NCBI RefSeq assembly: GCF_003994475.1
Contig: NZ_RZNY01000004.1
Span: forward strand, 1 to 64,000
Origin: Paenibacillus anaericanus
GTDB taxonomy: Bacteria > Bacillota > Bacilli > Paenibacillales > Paenibacillaceae
Reading direction: 5' to 3'
DNA: 64,000 nt
Shown: piece by piece, positions 40,310 to 47,998 of the stretch
Position numbering within the stretch: the first letter of the stretch is position 1
Layout of the letters: each line of letters starts with the position of its first letter
The notes under the pieces: generated by a model
Told to the model about the DNA's origin: nothing
The model's database searches: none
The model's input: the letters and a program-made list of their open reading frames with translations, nothing else
Program-made: the position numbers and the translations under genes

Positions 40310-40337
40310 ACATATCAATTTAGCTTAAACTTTTTTT
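40310..40337. repeat. Direct repeat, right copy
   Basis: ACATATCAATTTAGCTTAAA then CTTTTTTT, the counterpart of 38341-38367. The surrounding 40050-40560 shows only decayed, startless reading frames. Confidence 0.6.
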
Positions 40338-40609
40338 ATAACTGTTTATCATCTTCTAGTCTGATACTGCAGCAAGATAATAATAAAGTATTATATTGGG
40401 ATAGAGATTACTCAAAAAACAAAAGAGGAGTTTAAGGTTGTTTTTAAATATTCTGAAATACAGGATAATCGCATAAAGAACATGTTAAGATTAAAAATGA
40501 TAATGGATAATAAAAAACGTGCAAATATGCAAATATTAGATTTAGGGAGAATCAGCTAAGGGATCAAGTTCTTGTCCTAGAAGGGACTATGTTCTTGTCC
40601 CTTGTCCAA

Positions 40610-40753
40610 TGACATAAAAGTGCCTACATAAGCAGTATCTTTAAAGCCTGAAAAATCAGGCTTTTTATTTTTATGTAGGCAAATTGATGTCACGAAAAAA
40701 TGCACTAATCTGCCTACATTATGGTATTTTGACATAAAGTTACCTACATTGTA
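40610..40753. repeat. Cluster of four 22-bp repeats
   Basis: Related units share TGACATMAAnTTGCCTACAT: 40610-40631 (plus), 40670-40692 (minus), 40701-40724 (plus, 5' half diverged) and 40730-40753 (plus). The first two are inverted around a terminator hairpin. The layout recalls transposase-binding sites at Tn7-like ends, or iterons. No transposase or replication gene is in the window. Confidence 0.65.
40642..40668 (+). terminator. Intrinsic terminator inside the repeat cluster
   Basis: AAAGCCTG pairs with CAGGCTTT around AAAAAT, followed by TTATTTT. No gene directly upstream is recognisable. The rest of 40754-41040 holds no gene I can support. Confidence 0.75.
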
Positions 40754-41042
40754 GCGGTGCTTTTACTTAGCGCAATTTCAATCAGCTCGAAGGCGAAGAA
40801 GATTAGGCTCCTTTAAGAAAATCCGTTCCTATATTGTGAACTATCTCATCCAGACTCATCGGTAGAAGAAACATATTATCAAAAGGTAATGCTTTCAATT
40901 TTGCGTAATGGCTCGAAGAAGGTAGTGTTTACACCAACCGACCCTGTCTTCGAGAGGGTGGCCCTTCATAGGGTAGCCTATATAAGGGTTCCTGGATTTT
41001 ATTTGTTGTACCTGGAGTGAAATACTGCCAATTCACAGTAAA

Positions 41043-41072
41043 AGTCCCTTCCGCCATTTCGGCAGAAGGGAA
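41043..41072 (-). terminator. Terminator of the lipoprotein gene
   Basis: TCCCTTCCGCC pairs with GGCAGAAGGGA, with a T run on the minus strand after the stem. Confidence 0.75.
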
Positions 41073-41105
41073 TCGTCTTAAGGAAGGATGCAGTTAACTC
41101 GATCA

Positions 41106-41510
41106 CTATTTTTCCTGTTCGAGAAGAATATCTTTTACATCACTTAGTTTAATAGAATCCAATTTCAGTTCCTCTAACCGATAATTCAAGTCTGTCTCAG
41201 AAGGGTACGTTAGGTTAGTACCATCCTCCATATTAAAAATACCCCATTGACTTTTATCCTCATCCTCAAAACGTTTATACACGATATAGCCCTTATTCCA
41301 GCCAATCTGAGTGATATCAGGCTCAATGACGGTAGGAGAGTTATCTTGTTTCTTGGATACATAATTCATTTCCCTATCGCTGCTAAAAAGGCGATAGTCA
41401 TGTGGAAGTTTGATTATATCGTTACTTTGGGCATCCCTGTAATCATAAAACATATTCGAGCAACTGCTTAAAAGTACAACAAAGGTAAGGAGAAGAAGAA
41501 TTCTTTTCAC
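41106..41510 (-). CDS. Small lipoprotein of unknown function
   Basis: A 134-residue protein with a lipoprotein signal peptide (hydrophobic 5-14, lipobox LLSSC with the acylated cysteine at 17). An extracytoplasmic beta-rich domain contains IEPDITQIGWNKGYIVYKRF. The pattern resembles DUF3997-type lipoproteins of Bacillales, but this is not certain. The start is a GTG 8 nt after GAGGAGGGG. It is monocistronic. Confidence 0.7.
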   Translation of the reverse strand: MKRILLLLTFVVLLSSCSNMFYDYRDAQSNDIIKLPHDYRLFSSDREMNYVSKKQDNSPTVIEPDITQIGWNKGYIVYKRFEDEDKSQWGIFNMEDGTNLTYPSETDLNYRLEELKLDSIKLSDVKDILLEQEK

Positions 41511-41858
41511 GTATTATACCCCTCCTCTTTTTCAAGCTATTAATGGACTATTCCATTTTACACCAGAAATAGTCCATATGTTAGGAACAATATGAAAACA
41601 TCGGTAGGATTGAACTATTAAAGAGAACTAGAGTGTTATAAAGGAATCAGTTAAATAAATATACCGACTTAAAAGTGGACAAGAACATAGACCATTGGAA
41701 TCCTCGATGGACGCGGTGTGGGCCAGTTTTATCTACCGCTCGAGTAGCGGGGGATAAGGTAGAATACAGCAAGCACAGTGAGCTTATAAAAATGATTTAA
41801 AGAAGATTGGCCATGATACTTAGTGAATATATCCGTTCATACAGAAGGTAGGTGCAAA

Positions 41859-42164
41859 ATGAGCATTAATGAACGCTGGCAAAGGGGAAAACACATTGAA
41901 GATTTTGCTCGTGAACATGGGTTATTTCCTATCTGCACCTCATTTTTTTATCATTTTTGGTCAAAAGGAATGTCCCTCCTATTTGGCCTTTCGATTCTTT
42001 TTTTCTTGGCGCTAACGTTTGTTTTTTCAATAATTCCTTGGCTTTCACTGATAATCACAGTGGTTTTGATCATTGCAATTATGGTTCGGTTTAAGGATAA
42101 GGTTCGTATTGTAACATATGATCGTATGAAAGAAATATATGACTCTACTAATACTACAGAATGA
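41859..42164 (+). CDS. Small membrane protein
   Basis: A 101-residue protein with two transmembrane helices (about 37-56 and 58-76) between a basic N-terminal segment and a charged C-terminal tail, so both ends are probably cytoplasmic. The ATG at 41859 follows AAGGTAGG; an upstream in-frame ATG at 41823 lacks a ribosome site. It is first in a run of small genes on the plus strand to 42913. The family is not recognised. Confidence 0.6.
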   Translation: MSINERWQRGKHIEDFAREHGLFPICTSFFYHFWSKGMSLLFGLSILFFLALTFVFSIIPWLSLIITVVLIIAIMVRFKDKVRIVTYDRMKEIYDSTNTTE

Positions 42165-42235
42165 ATAATAATTTTCAAATTGAGCATTAGACACATCTTT
42201 AACAGAACAAATCGGTTCTAAAGGAGATTAAAAAT

Positions 42236-42559
42236 ATGAACATTCAGAAAGATTTAAATCCTAAATTATTAGAATCTGAATTAACAGAAAGTGAATTGCT
42301 AACTATAAGAACCAGTTTGTTTAGTAGTATTGAACACGTAGCGTCTGTTGTTGAACTTAAAATAAAGGAATCTGATAATGCATCGGTTTCTATATTTAAA
42401 CGCGAATTAGATTCACTTTGCTCAGCAGATGAAAAAGTAGCATATATGGTTTATGTCCTTAATGATAAAGAAAGAAAATCTTTACAAAAGTGTCTGAGTA
42501 GAGAAGAGTTTTATAAAAGCTTAAAAGAGGATATGAGGCGAAAATTTCTCGTTATTTAG
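42236..42559 (+). CDS. Small soluble protein of unknown function
   Basis: A 107-residue, mostly helical and charged protein with no membrane segment and no recognised motif. AAAGGAGA lies 8 nt before the ATG, which supports a real gene. It is 71 nt after the small membrane protein and 63 nt before a 50-residue membrane protein, so co-transcription is plausible. Confidence 0.6.
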   Translation: MNIQKDLNPKLLESELTESELLTIRTSLFSSIEHVASVVELKIKESDNASVSIFKRELDSLCSADEKVAYMVYVLNDKERKSLQKCLSREEFYKSLKEDMRRKFLVI

Positions 42560-42622
42560 CTTGAATAGGAGCGTTAAATCAGACGTATCACAATGAATAC
42601 CTGGTTGTGAAGGAAAGGAGCA

Positions 42623-42775
42623 ATGAAAAGCGTGGACATTATAAAGAAGTTCAAAGGACCAAGGGACGAATTTACTAATCCCAATACTCTTGGACCCGGT
42701 TTTATAGGAACAACTGTTATTTTACTCATCTCTTTGTTTGCACTTTTTGCTTTCATCAAGTGGTGGAATGAATAG
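42623..42775 (+). CDS. 50-residue single-pass membrane protein
   Basis: A small open frame of 50 codons. A basic, Pro/Gly-containing N-terminus (KKFKGPRDEFTNPNTLGPG) is followed by one transmembrane helix (IGTTVILLISLFALFAFI) and a short KWWNE tail. AAGGAAAGGAG lies directly upstream of the ATG. The stop is 12 nt before the next small gene, and GGAG of that gene overlaps this end. The organisation and codon pattern suggest a genuine small protein, but I recognise no family. Confidence 0.65.
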   Translation: MKSVDIIKKFKGPRDEFTNPNTLGPGFIGTTVILLISLFALFAFIKWWNE

Positions 42776-42787
42776 GAGTGAACTATA

Positions 42788-42913
42788 ATGACAGTGATGA
42801 AGCACTCAGATGTAGCGAAGCTTCAAGAAGAAATGGATATCAAAGATTACAATGAAGGCGGTATGAGTCGCCCACCAATGAATAACTTTTTTGGTTTAGG
42901 AAAGGAATTCTAG
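42788..42913 (+). CDS. 41-residue protein
   Basis: A small open frame of 41 codons (MTVMKHSDVAKLQEEMDIKD then YNEGGMSRPPMNNFFGLGK). TAGGAGTGA lies 7 nt before the ATG. It is 12 nt downstream of the 50-residue membrane protein gene and followed by a terminator, so the two are probably one transcription unit. No membrane segment is seen and the function is unknown. Confidence 0.55.
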   Translation: MTVMKHSDVAKLQEEMDIKDYNEGGMSRPPMNNFFGLGKEF

Positions 42914-42920
42914 CAGAACG

Positions 42921-42952
42921 CGAAAGGACTCCAATTATTAAGGAGTCCCTTG
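42921..42952 (+). terminator. Terminator after the small-gene run
   Basis: AAAGGACTCC pairs with GGAGTCCCTT around AATTATTAA. The T tail is weak. Confidence 0.6.
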
Positions 42953-42961
42953 CATGTCTTT

Positions 42962-43055
42962 TTAATAGCTATTGATGAAGTCTTTGCCTTCTTGCATGGT
43001 GCGGCTTCCCATTCGTAAGATCGGAGGTGCGGCCCGTACGCCCATTATTTTTTGT
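42962..43055 (-). pseudogene. C-terminal fragment of an unknown protein
   Basis: A minus-strand startless stretch reading KIMGVRAAPPILRMGSRT then MQEGKDFINSY to a stop. It is probably the tail of a lost gene. Confidence 0.3.
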
Positions 43056-43142
43056 GAAAATTGAAATAACATCGGTTCACTTTCTTGCTGCAACGTTTAA
43101 TTCTGAATCCTTTATACGCATATTTTGTGTTACTGCAGAAAG

Positions 43143-43181
43143 GTAATAACTGTCATCAATTTTTAATATGACAGTCATTAC
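43143..43181 (-). terminator. Terminator of the toxin-like gene
   Basis: GTAATAACTGTCAT and ATGACAGTCATTAC form a 14-bp stem with one mismatch just downstream of the gene on the minus strand. Confidence 0.7.
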
Positions 43182-43190
43182 TTTAGTTAT

Positions 43191-44042
43191 TTAATAGTAT
43201 GCACTTTCGCTATAGCCCCGTCTAATAGGAATTTTATCATCTTCACCGTCAAGTTTTTGTTGAGTAATGAGTGATATTCCATCCCCAGCAGCTAACAATT
43301 CTGATAAGGTAAAGAGTTCTCGACCTACAAATCCATAATTATAGTTTCCGGCATAAGCAGCGATTTGAATTTCACGACTTGAATGAAAGTTCAAATCCAA
43401 TTGGTTATACCAAGGACCCCAACCAGAGACAATCTTATAATCCCATGCCCCTCCTGGTTTAACTTTATCAACAAAAAAGCCGACGGTGTTACTATAAGCT
43501 ATAGCACCAGCGTTAGGCATTCCGGATAAGATTAGCGTATTTAACATATCAGCAAAGTAATTATGAACCGTTGTTTTATTTATACCTGCTATTGAATACA
43601 TATTTTTAAAAGGTGGAGCGCCTGGATCACTAAAAGGAACAATAGTATTATCACTTCGAAGAATTAATAAGTTATCTAGATTATCACTAGTGGTATTATC
43701 CTTAAATTCCTTATATTCTTCAAGCGAACGCACATAAAAATTGAAGTTTTGATCAAATATTGCTCCACCCTCTTCAACCACATTATTAATACTTTGTATA
43801 TCAGCTAAGTACTTTGAATATTCCTCCTTAGTAATAGTAAGATCGTCTGCAGTAGCAGTAATTTGTAGTAGATTTTTTTCATTTAAGTAACCCCAACCAT
43901 TTTCAACAATGACGGAGTGAATTCGATGAAAATCATTATATTCCTTACTATAAGTAATAGAACTCTCTGTGGCTGACACAACACTCGTAAAAATCAAGAA
44001 AATTGTTAAGAACATGGGCACGATCTTTTTTAATTGAAACAT
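43191..44042 (-). CDS. Secreted protein with polymorphic toxin type 44-like domain
   Basis: A 283-residue exported protein. The signal peptide is about 24 residues (cleavage near VVSA-TES). A helical middle region follows, then a C-terminal domain with KVKPGGAWDYK (about 192-202) and AGNYNYGFVGRELFTLSELL. These two blocks match the type 44 polymorphic toxin domain as I remember it: the WDYK element followed by GNxNYG. Such domains are usually the toxic tip of secreted effectors, with unknown chemistry. TAGGAGGG precedes the ATG. The gene upstream on the same strand is a DUF5412-like membrane protein, a possible partner or immunity protein. Confidence 0.6.
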   Translation of the reverse strand: MFQLKKIVPMFLTIFLIFTSVVSATESSITYSKEYNDFHRIHSVIVENGWGYLNEKNLLQITATADDLTITKEEYSKYLADIQSINNVVEEGGAIFDQNFNFYVRSLEEYKEFKDNTTSDNLDNLLILRSDNTIVPFSDPGAPPFKNMYSIAGINKTTVHNYFADMLNTLILSGMPNAGAIAYSNTVGFFVDKVKPGGAWDYKIVSGWGPWYNQLDLNFHSSREIQIAAYAGNYNYGFVGRELFTLSELLAAGDGISLITQQKLDGEDDKIPIRRGYSESAYY

Positions 44043-44139
44043 TCAATCCCTCCTAGTTTATTGTCAATTAATACTTTAATACACTTTATAGGAAAATAAT
44101 GTCGAAAATTGTAGATGTTATGAAGATGGTAGAAAAGTC

Positions 44140-44643
44140 CTAAGCTTGAGGAGGGAGAGAGTTGATAATATTCTTTTTGAGGCGGAAATTATATACTTCC
44201 TTTTTAGAGATATCTAATGTTTCTCGACCTATCTTAACTGAATTGTTATCAATCCATTCTACAAACGGGCTATAATCGTAATCATTAAAGTAAATAGTTT
44301 GTTTTTTCCCACTTGGAATCTCTATTAATTCAGCTCTTGAAGTTCTGTTATATAGAGATTTGTAGTGGTAAGTTCGTATCTCATGCTGCTTATCTGGAGA
44401 GAGGACTACCTGGTTTAAATATCCAGTTGGTAATAAAATAAAAGTGTAGAAGTGGAAATAATAAAATAAAATAACACAAATAAAACCAAAAAAGGCGATA
44501 GAAAAACTTTTTTTCGGAAACTTCTTTTTTTTACTTCTAAATTTGATTACTAAGAAGAAAAGAAAGACAACGATAGCTACAACAGAAATCATCAATACAC
44601 CGACGATAGATAACAGTAGATAGATATGTACTTGTTCACTCAA
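44140..44643 (-). CDS. DUF5412-like membrane protein
   Basis: A 167-residue protein with two N-terminal transmembrane helices (about 10-32 and 48-70) and an extracytoplasmic domain containing VVLSPDKQHEIRTYHY and SPFVEWIDNNSVKIG, the DUF5412-like core also seen in the protein at 383-841. GGAGGAGAACAATTG precedes the ATG. It lies 98 nt upstream of the toxin-like gene on the same strand. A role as immunity or chaperone is inferred only from this neighbourhood. Confidence 0.6.
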   Translation of the reverse strand: MSEQVHIYLLLSIVGVLMISVVAIVVFLFFLVIKFRSKKKKFPKKSFSIAFFGFICVILFYYFHFYTFILLPTGYLNQVVLSPDKQHEIRTYHYKSLYNRTSRAELIEIPSGKKQTIYFNDYDYSPFVEWIDNNSVKIGRETLDISKKEVYNFRLKKNIINSLPPQA

Positions 44644-44799
44644 TTGTTCTCCTCCTTCAATAAGGTATTATTAATTAATTAACAAAGATTTACTAACATG
44701 TATATACTTTTTACTTTGATTTATATCACTAATTAATAAATAAGTAAATATAAGTATAGTAAAAGAGGTTTGTTTTCACTAATCCGTATAGGAATATAT

Positions 44800-44945
44800 G
44801 CGTATCGATGTCGTGAACGGCGGTTTTGATGTAATAACAGGATCAGGGAATAGATTTTTAGCAAGAACGATTATTTGCGCATCTGGTTCCTTTAATCGTC
44901 CGTATATTCCCTACATTCCAGGATCAGAACTTTTTCAAGGGAAAA
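44800..44945 (+). pseudogene. Internal fragment of the flavin monooxygenase gene
   Basis: About 146 bases are nearly identical to 53766-53910 of the flavoprotein gene (GGFDVITGSG, FLARTIICASGSFNRPYIP, GSELFQGK). The flanks are unrelated. The open frame runs on into the next gene's region only by chance. Confidence 0.8.
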
Positions 44946-45044
44946 CGCCGATATTACCTCGAGGAGCGCTCCAATACACTGAGATTAGTGATAATCATCG
45001 ATACTGCTTTCTTGAAGTGTTAACAGGACTTTTGTTCCGACAAT

Positions 45045-45902
45045 ATGACTATGAGGAAGAAGCAATCATTCGTGACTGCGAATCACACAAAAGTTATGCT
45101 GCGTAGTTTAAGCGCAGGAGAATTACAACAGTTTTCAGTAGAATTATTACCACGGTTATATAGTGACTGGGGTCATGTTACGCAAAGCGGTACTGTGGAG
45201 ACGCTTAAAACGCGAAAAGGGACACCTGACGCATTCTGCGAAAGAAGCGATGAATCAATGGTCTATATCCAATCTACCGGTGATACGGCTAAAGGAAAAA
45301 TGTATGAGGATCTTAAGAAAAGTGTTAAGCAGCTAATAGAACTTGATTTAAATGAAGGCGCGTTATGTATTTCATTTCTAAGTTACGATCCGCAAGCTGA
45401 TGAAGTCACTGCGTGCAAAAAACTCTGTAGGACACATCAATGTGAATTTAAATTCTACAGTAACTCTATAATATCCGACTTACTAGATAGTAATCATCAC
45501 GATCTTCGGTATAAGTATTTAAAGATACCTGCTCCTGTTAAAGGGAAATATCGATCTGATAACAATTTTGTACTTACCGCTTCTACCGGCTCCGAACCCA
45601 AAACAGCGACCAAGATGAATAACGTTGTAAATTGGAATCTGAGTCCAGATGAACTTACGGGCACCCTGGAAAGCATTGTGGAGTTTTACAATCGTTTAAA
45701 GAATCTAAATGAACCTTCAAGGCAGTTTTTTTCAACAATTATAAAATTGGCTGATCCATTAAGGCGTAATCCCAGCATGATGACAGTCCCTTATTCGGAG
45801 ATGACAAATGTATCAGGACGGGAAAATTACGAGATAAGAAATCAGATGGCTATCCTTGAAAAACACCCAAAGTTGAAAAGAGAATACAAACTCTCCCGTT
45901 GA
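45045..45902 (+). CDS. Restriction-endonuclease-like (PD-(D/E)XK-type) protein, possibly truncated
   Basis: A 285-residue protein. The N-terminal half has the order LSAGELQQFSVELLPRLY, GTVETLKTRKGTPDAF, VYIQSTGDTAKGKMYEDLKK. I read this as a PD-(D/E)XK nuclease-like core in which D (in TPD) and Q (in YIQS) take the catalytic positions and the following Lys-rich helix is conserved. Such domains occur at the N-termini of several defence proteins. The true start may be the ATG at 45096, since the first 17 residues run into a duplicated scrap. Downstream of the stop, another frame reads LKKKVEIEDEVKWQTTEKDG, so the C-terminus may be lost to a frameshift near 45895. Confidence 0.5.
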   Translation: MTMRKKQSFVTANHTKVMLRSLSAGELQQFSVELLPRLYSDWGHVTQSGTVETLKTRKGTPDAFCERSDESMVYIQSTGDTAKGKMYEDLKKSVKQLIELDLNEGALCISFLSYDPQADEVTACKKLCRTHQCEFKFYSNSIISDLLDSNHHDLRYKYLKIPAPVKGKYRSDNNFVLTASTGSEPKTATKMNNVVNWNLSPDELTGTLESIVEFYNRLKNLNEPSRQFFSTIIKLADPLRRNPSMMTVPYSEMTNVSGRENYEIRNQMAILEKHPKLKREYKLSR

Positions 45903-46143
45903 AAAAAAAGGTTGAAATTGAGGATGAAGTCAAATGGCAGACGACCGAAAAGGATGGATGAGTAAAAAAATTTATATTTTGTAATAGTAATAGAGAATAC
46001 ACTTAAATGTAACAATTATCTACATAACTAGATTGATATATATATATTACGATGTTATATTATGGAATATATAAGATTTTTATGGAAAGTAGGGTTGTGT
46101 TGGCTCTGAAGTAAATATATGCAAAAAATAGGAGGATGTTATT

Positions 46144-46697
46144 ATGAAATTTTTCAAATCTTCACTTGTATTAGTATTGCTAGTAGTAATGGTATGTTCT
46201 TTTTCAATCAGCGTTTCAGCGGAACCTTCTATTGATCCCGAGGGAACTCATCATTACTCACAAGAATTACTTGATTTCCTTGGAGTATCAGAAGAAGAAT
46301 TAATCCAAAATCTCGAGAATGCAAAACCAGCTGAAATAGTAGATGTAAATAAAATAGATTTCATTCAGCTATTTGCATCTAAACTTGTCTATTCTTTTAA
46401 AGATATGCCCAAGCAAGGAACAAACAAAAACTTTTTGGTGTCTGATACAAGATTCCAGATTCAAATGGGACAGCCACGGTAACGTTAACTCAATGGAACC
46501 CAGATGGAAAAACCCCCTATGTTGCATATGTCTTGAAGAGTGATAAACAAGAAACGGATTATTATTATCTGAACGGGGAGTATAAAAGTACTAATACTTC
46601 TATAAAATTTAAAGGACTAGATTCAAATCAATCTTATGCTATAGTTATCATCAACGAGAACAGTTTTACAATTACAGGAAATGGGTATATTAATTAA
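46144..46697 (+). pseudogene. Secreted protein gene with a frameshift
   Basis: The reading frame starts with a signal peptide (VLVLLVVMVCSFSISVSA-EP), AGGAGGA before the ATG, and runs to a stop at 46482. One frame over it continues from ATVTLTQWNPDGKTPYVAYV to SYAIVIINENSFTITGNGYI and a stop at 46697. A single missing base near 46470 (CAGCC for CAGGCC) explains the break. The restored protein would be about 184 residues, secreted, with a beta-sandwich-like C-terminal half. The family is not recognised. Confidence 0.65.
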
Positions 46698-46748
46698 CAT
46701 TAACCTGTATAATTAATATAATAACGTAGGGGGTGATTTTTCAATAAC

Positions 46749-47090
46749 ATGAATAAATACAAATTAAGAATTCTTCTCCTGAGCTCTGTCATCATATGTT
46801 TAGTATTAATTCCTTTCGCAATATCAAAAAGCTTTGCTGTAGAGCAACATGATACAGAAGGTGAGCCACAGCCACAATACGAAAATTTACATCCTTTTCA
46901 TGTAACCGATGAGGAATACCAAGAAATTAAAAATAAGGTGAAACATATACTTACATCTTATGGAGATTTTATTCGTGTAAATGAGGAACAACCTTTTCCC
47001 ACTTCTGAGATAGCCTATAGCATGTCAGAGATTAACGAGAACACAAATCAGATTATTCTTGAAGGAACTCGTATCTTTGTAAAAGAGTAA
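46749..47090 (+). CDS. Small secreted protein of unknown function
   Basis: A 113-residue protein with a signal peptide or anchor (about 8-30, LLLSSVIICLVLIPFAI) and a short acidic extracytoplasmic part (FHVTDEEYQEIKNKVKHIL). The ribosome site is weak and distant (GGGGGTG, about 15 nt). It follows the broken secreted-protein gene by 51 nt, so the two may have been one operon. Confidence 0.5.
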   Translation: MNKYKLRILLLSSVIICLVLIPFAISKSFAVEQHDTEGEPQPQYENLHPFHVTDEEYQEIKNKVKHILTSYGDFIRVNEEQPFPTSEIAYSMSEINENTNQIILEGTRIFVKE

Positions 47091-47229
47091 GCTTAATACG
47101 AAAGTCAGCCTATACGGCTACAGTAAGCGGAAATTACAAGATTGGTTTGGAAAGTGGGGCGTAGGGCAAACTGCCTATGGAGTACTGAAACATTTTTATT
47201 GAGAAAAAAGACTTTTGAGAATTTTGAAG

Positions 47230-47295
47230 TGCACCCCCTAGAATAGACATCGGAAAAACCCCTGGGTAAATCCGATGTCTATTCTAGGGGGTGCA
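47230..47295 (+). repeat. IS3-type end with 25-bp perfect inverted repeat
   Basis: TGCACCCCCTAGAATAGACA and the following CGGA-type bases pair perfectly over 25 bp with the sequence ending TAGGGGGTGCA, around a 16-nt loop. The right arm contains the AGGGGGTG ribosome site of orfA, so transcripts entering from outside would hide it. Confidence 0.75.
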
Positions 47296-47301
47296 TTTTT
47301 T

Positions 47302-47694
47302 ATGTCAGCACAGAAAGGTCAGAAGTTTAAGCATTATCCGGAGTCTCTGAAAGTAGAAGCTGTTCGACTGTTTGTAGAGGAAGGCTGGTGCTATCGTAAG
47401 ATTACGGAACACTTAGAGATACATGATAAGAATAGGGTTAGAGTTTGGGTGAAGAAGTATCAGGTCAAAGGGCAAGCTGCCTTTAAGGATAGACGTGGAG
47501 ATCCACACAGGACTGAGACCGAACAAGAACGAGAACTGCGTCGGTTGCAATTAGAGGTAGATGTTCTAAAAAAGTGGTTACACATCTTGAATCAGGGGGA
47601 GTTAGTCACTTTAAATGAATTTAATTATTCCAATAACTTCACAAGAGAGTTATATACTCGGAATTGTAAGATGACAAGAATATATTCCGATTAA
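47302..47694 (+). mobile_element. IS3-family OrfA, truncated element
   Basis: A protein start MSAQKGQKFKHYPESLKVEA then CYRKITEHLEIHDKNRVRVW is the helix-turn-helix OrfA of an IS3-family element. The leucine-zipper region QERELRRLQLEVDVLKKWL is kept. The reading frame then runs into non-homologous sequence (from about residue 95) and ends at 47694. OrfB, the DDE transposase, is absent, so the element cannot move by itself. The ATG at 47302 is 7 nt after GGGGGTG; a longer in-frame start at 47275 lies in the hairpin. Confidence 0.8.
47672..47694 (+). repeat. Dispersed intergenic repeat copy
   Basis: GACAAGAATATATTCCGATT, a short copy at the boundary of the IS3 remnant. Confidence 0.45.
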
Positions 47695-47696
47695 TA

Positions 47697-47721
47697 TCCG
47701 CGTAGATCGCGGTTTTTTTAT
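47697..47721 (+). terminator. Intrinsic terminator
   Basis: CCGCG and CGCGG around TAGAT, followed by TTTTTTT. Confidence 0.7.
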
Positions 47722-47727
47722 TTTATC

Positions 47728-47825
47728 GGAACAGATTCTTGTCATTACGCTTTGTCAAGAATCTGTTCCTATTGCCGTTAGAGGCCAAGAATATAGTCCG
47801 ATTGCCGTTTGATTTTATGTTGGGA
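47728..47825. repeat. Composite of dispersed repeats with 14-bp inverted arms
   Basis: GGAACAGATTCTTG and CAAGAATCTGTTCC are perfect arms around 14 nt. They are followed by two ATTGCCGTTWGA blocks and AAGAATATAGTCCG, all parts of the GACAAGAACAT repeat family. Confidence 0.55.
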
Positions 47826-47998
47826 AATCTAAAAAAACGAATTATGTGGTGATTCTTAAATAGTACCTCAGAATTTTCACAACAGAGGGAGAATTTAATC
47901 ACACCTTACCAATTAAGCGAACTAACCGGATTTGTATCCGGAACGGGTGTTGTAAAATTCAGGAAATTCAGAATGTTGAATAGCCAATTGAGTGTTAA

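Noticed and set aside
40610-40753. CRISPR array
   Set aside because: Repeats are in mixed orientation with unequal short spacing and no cas genes nearby.
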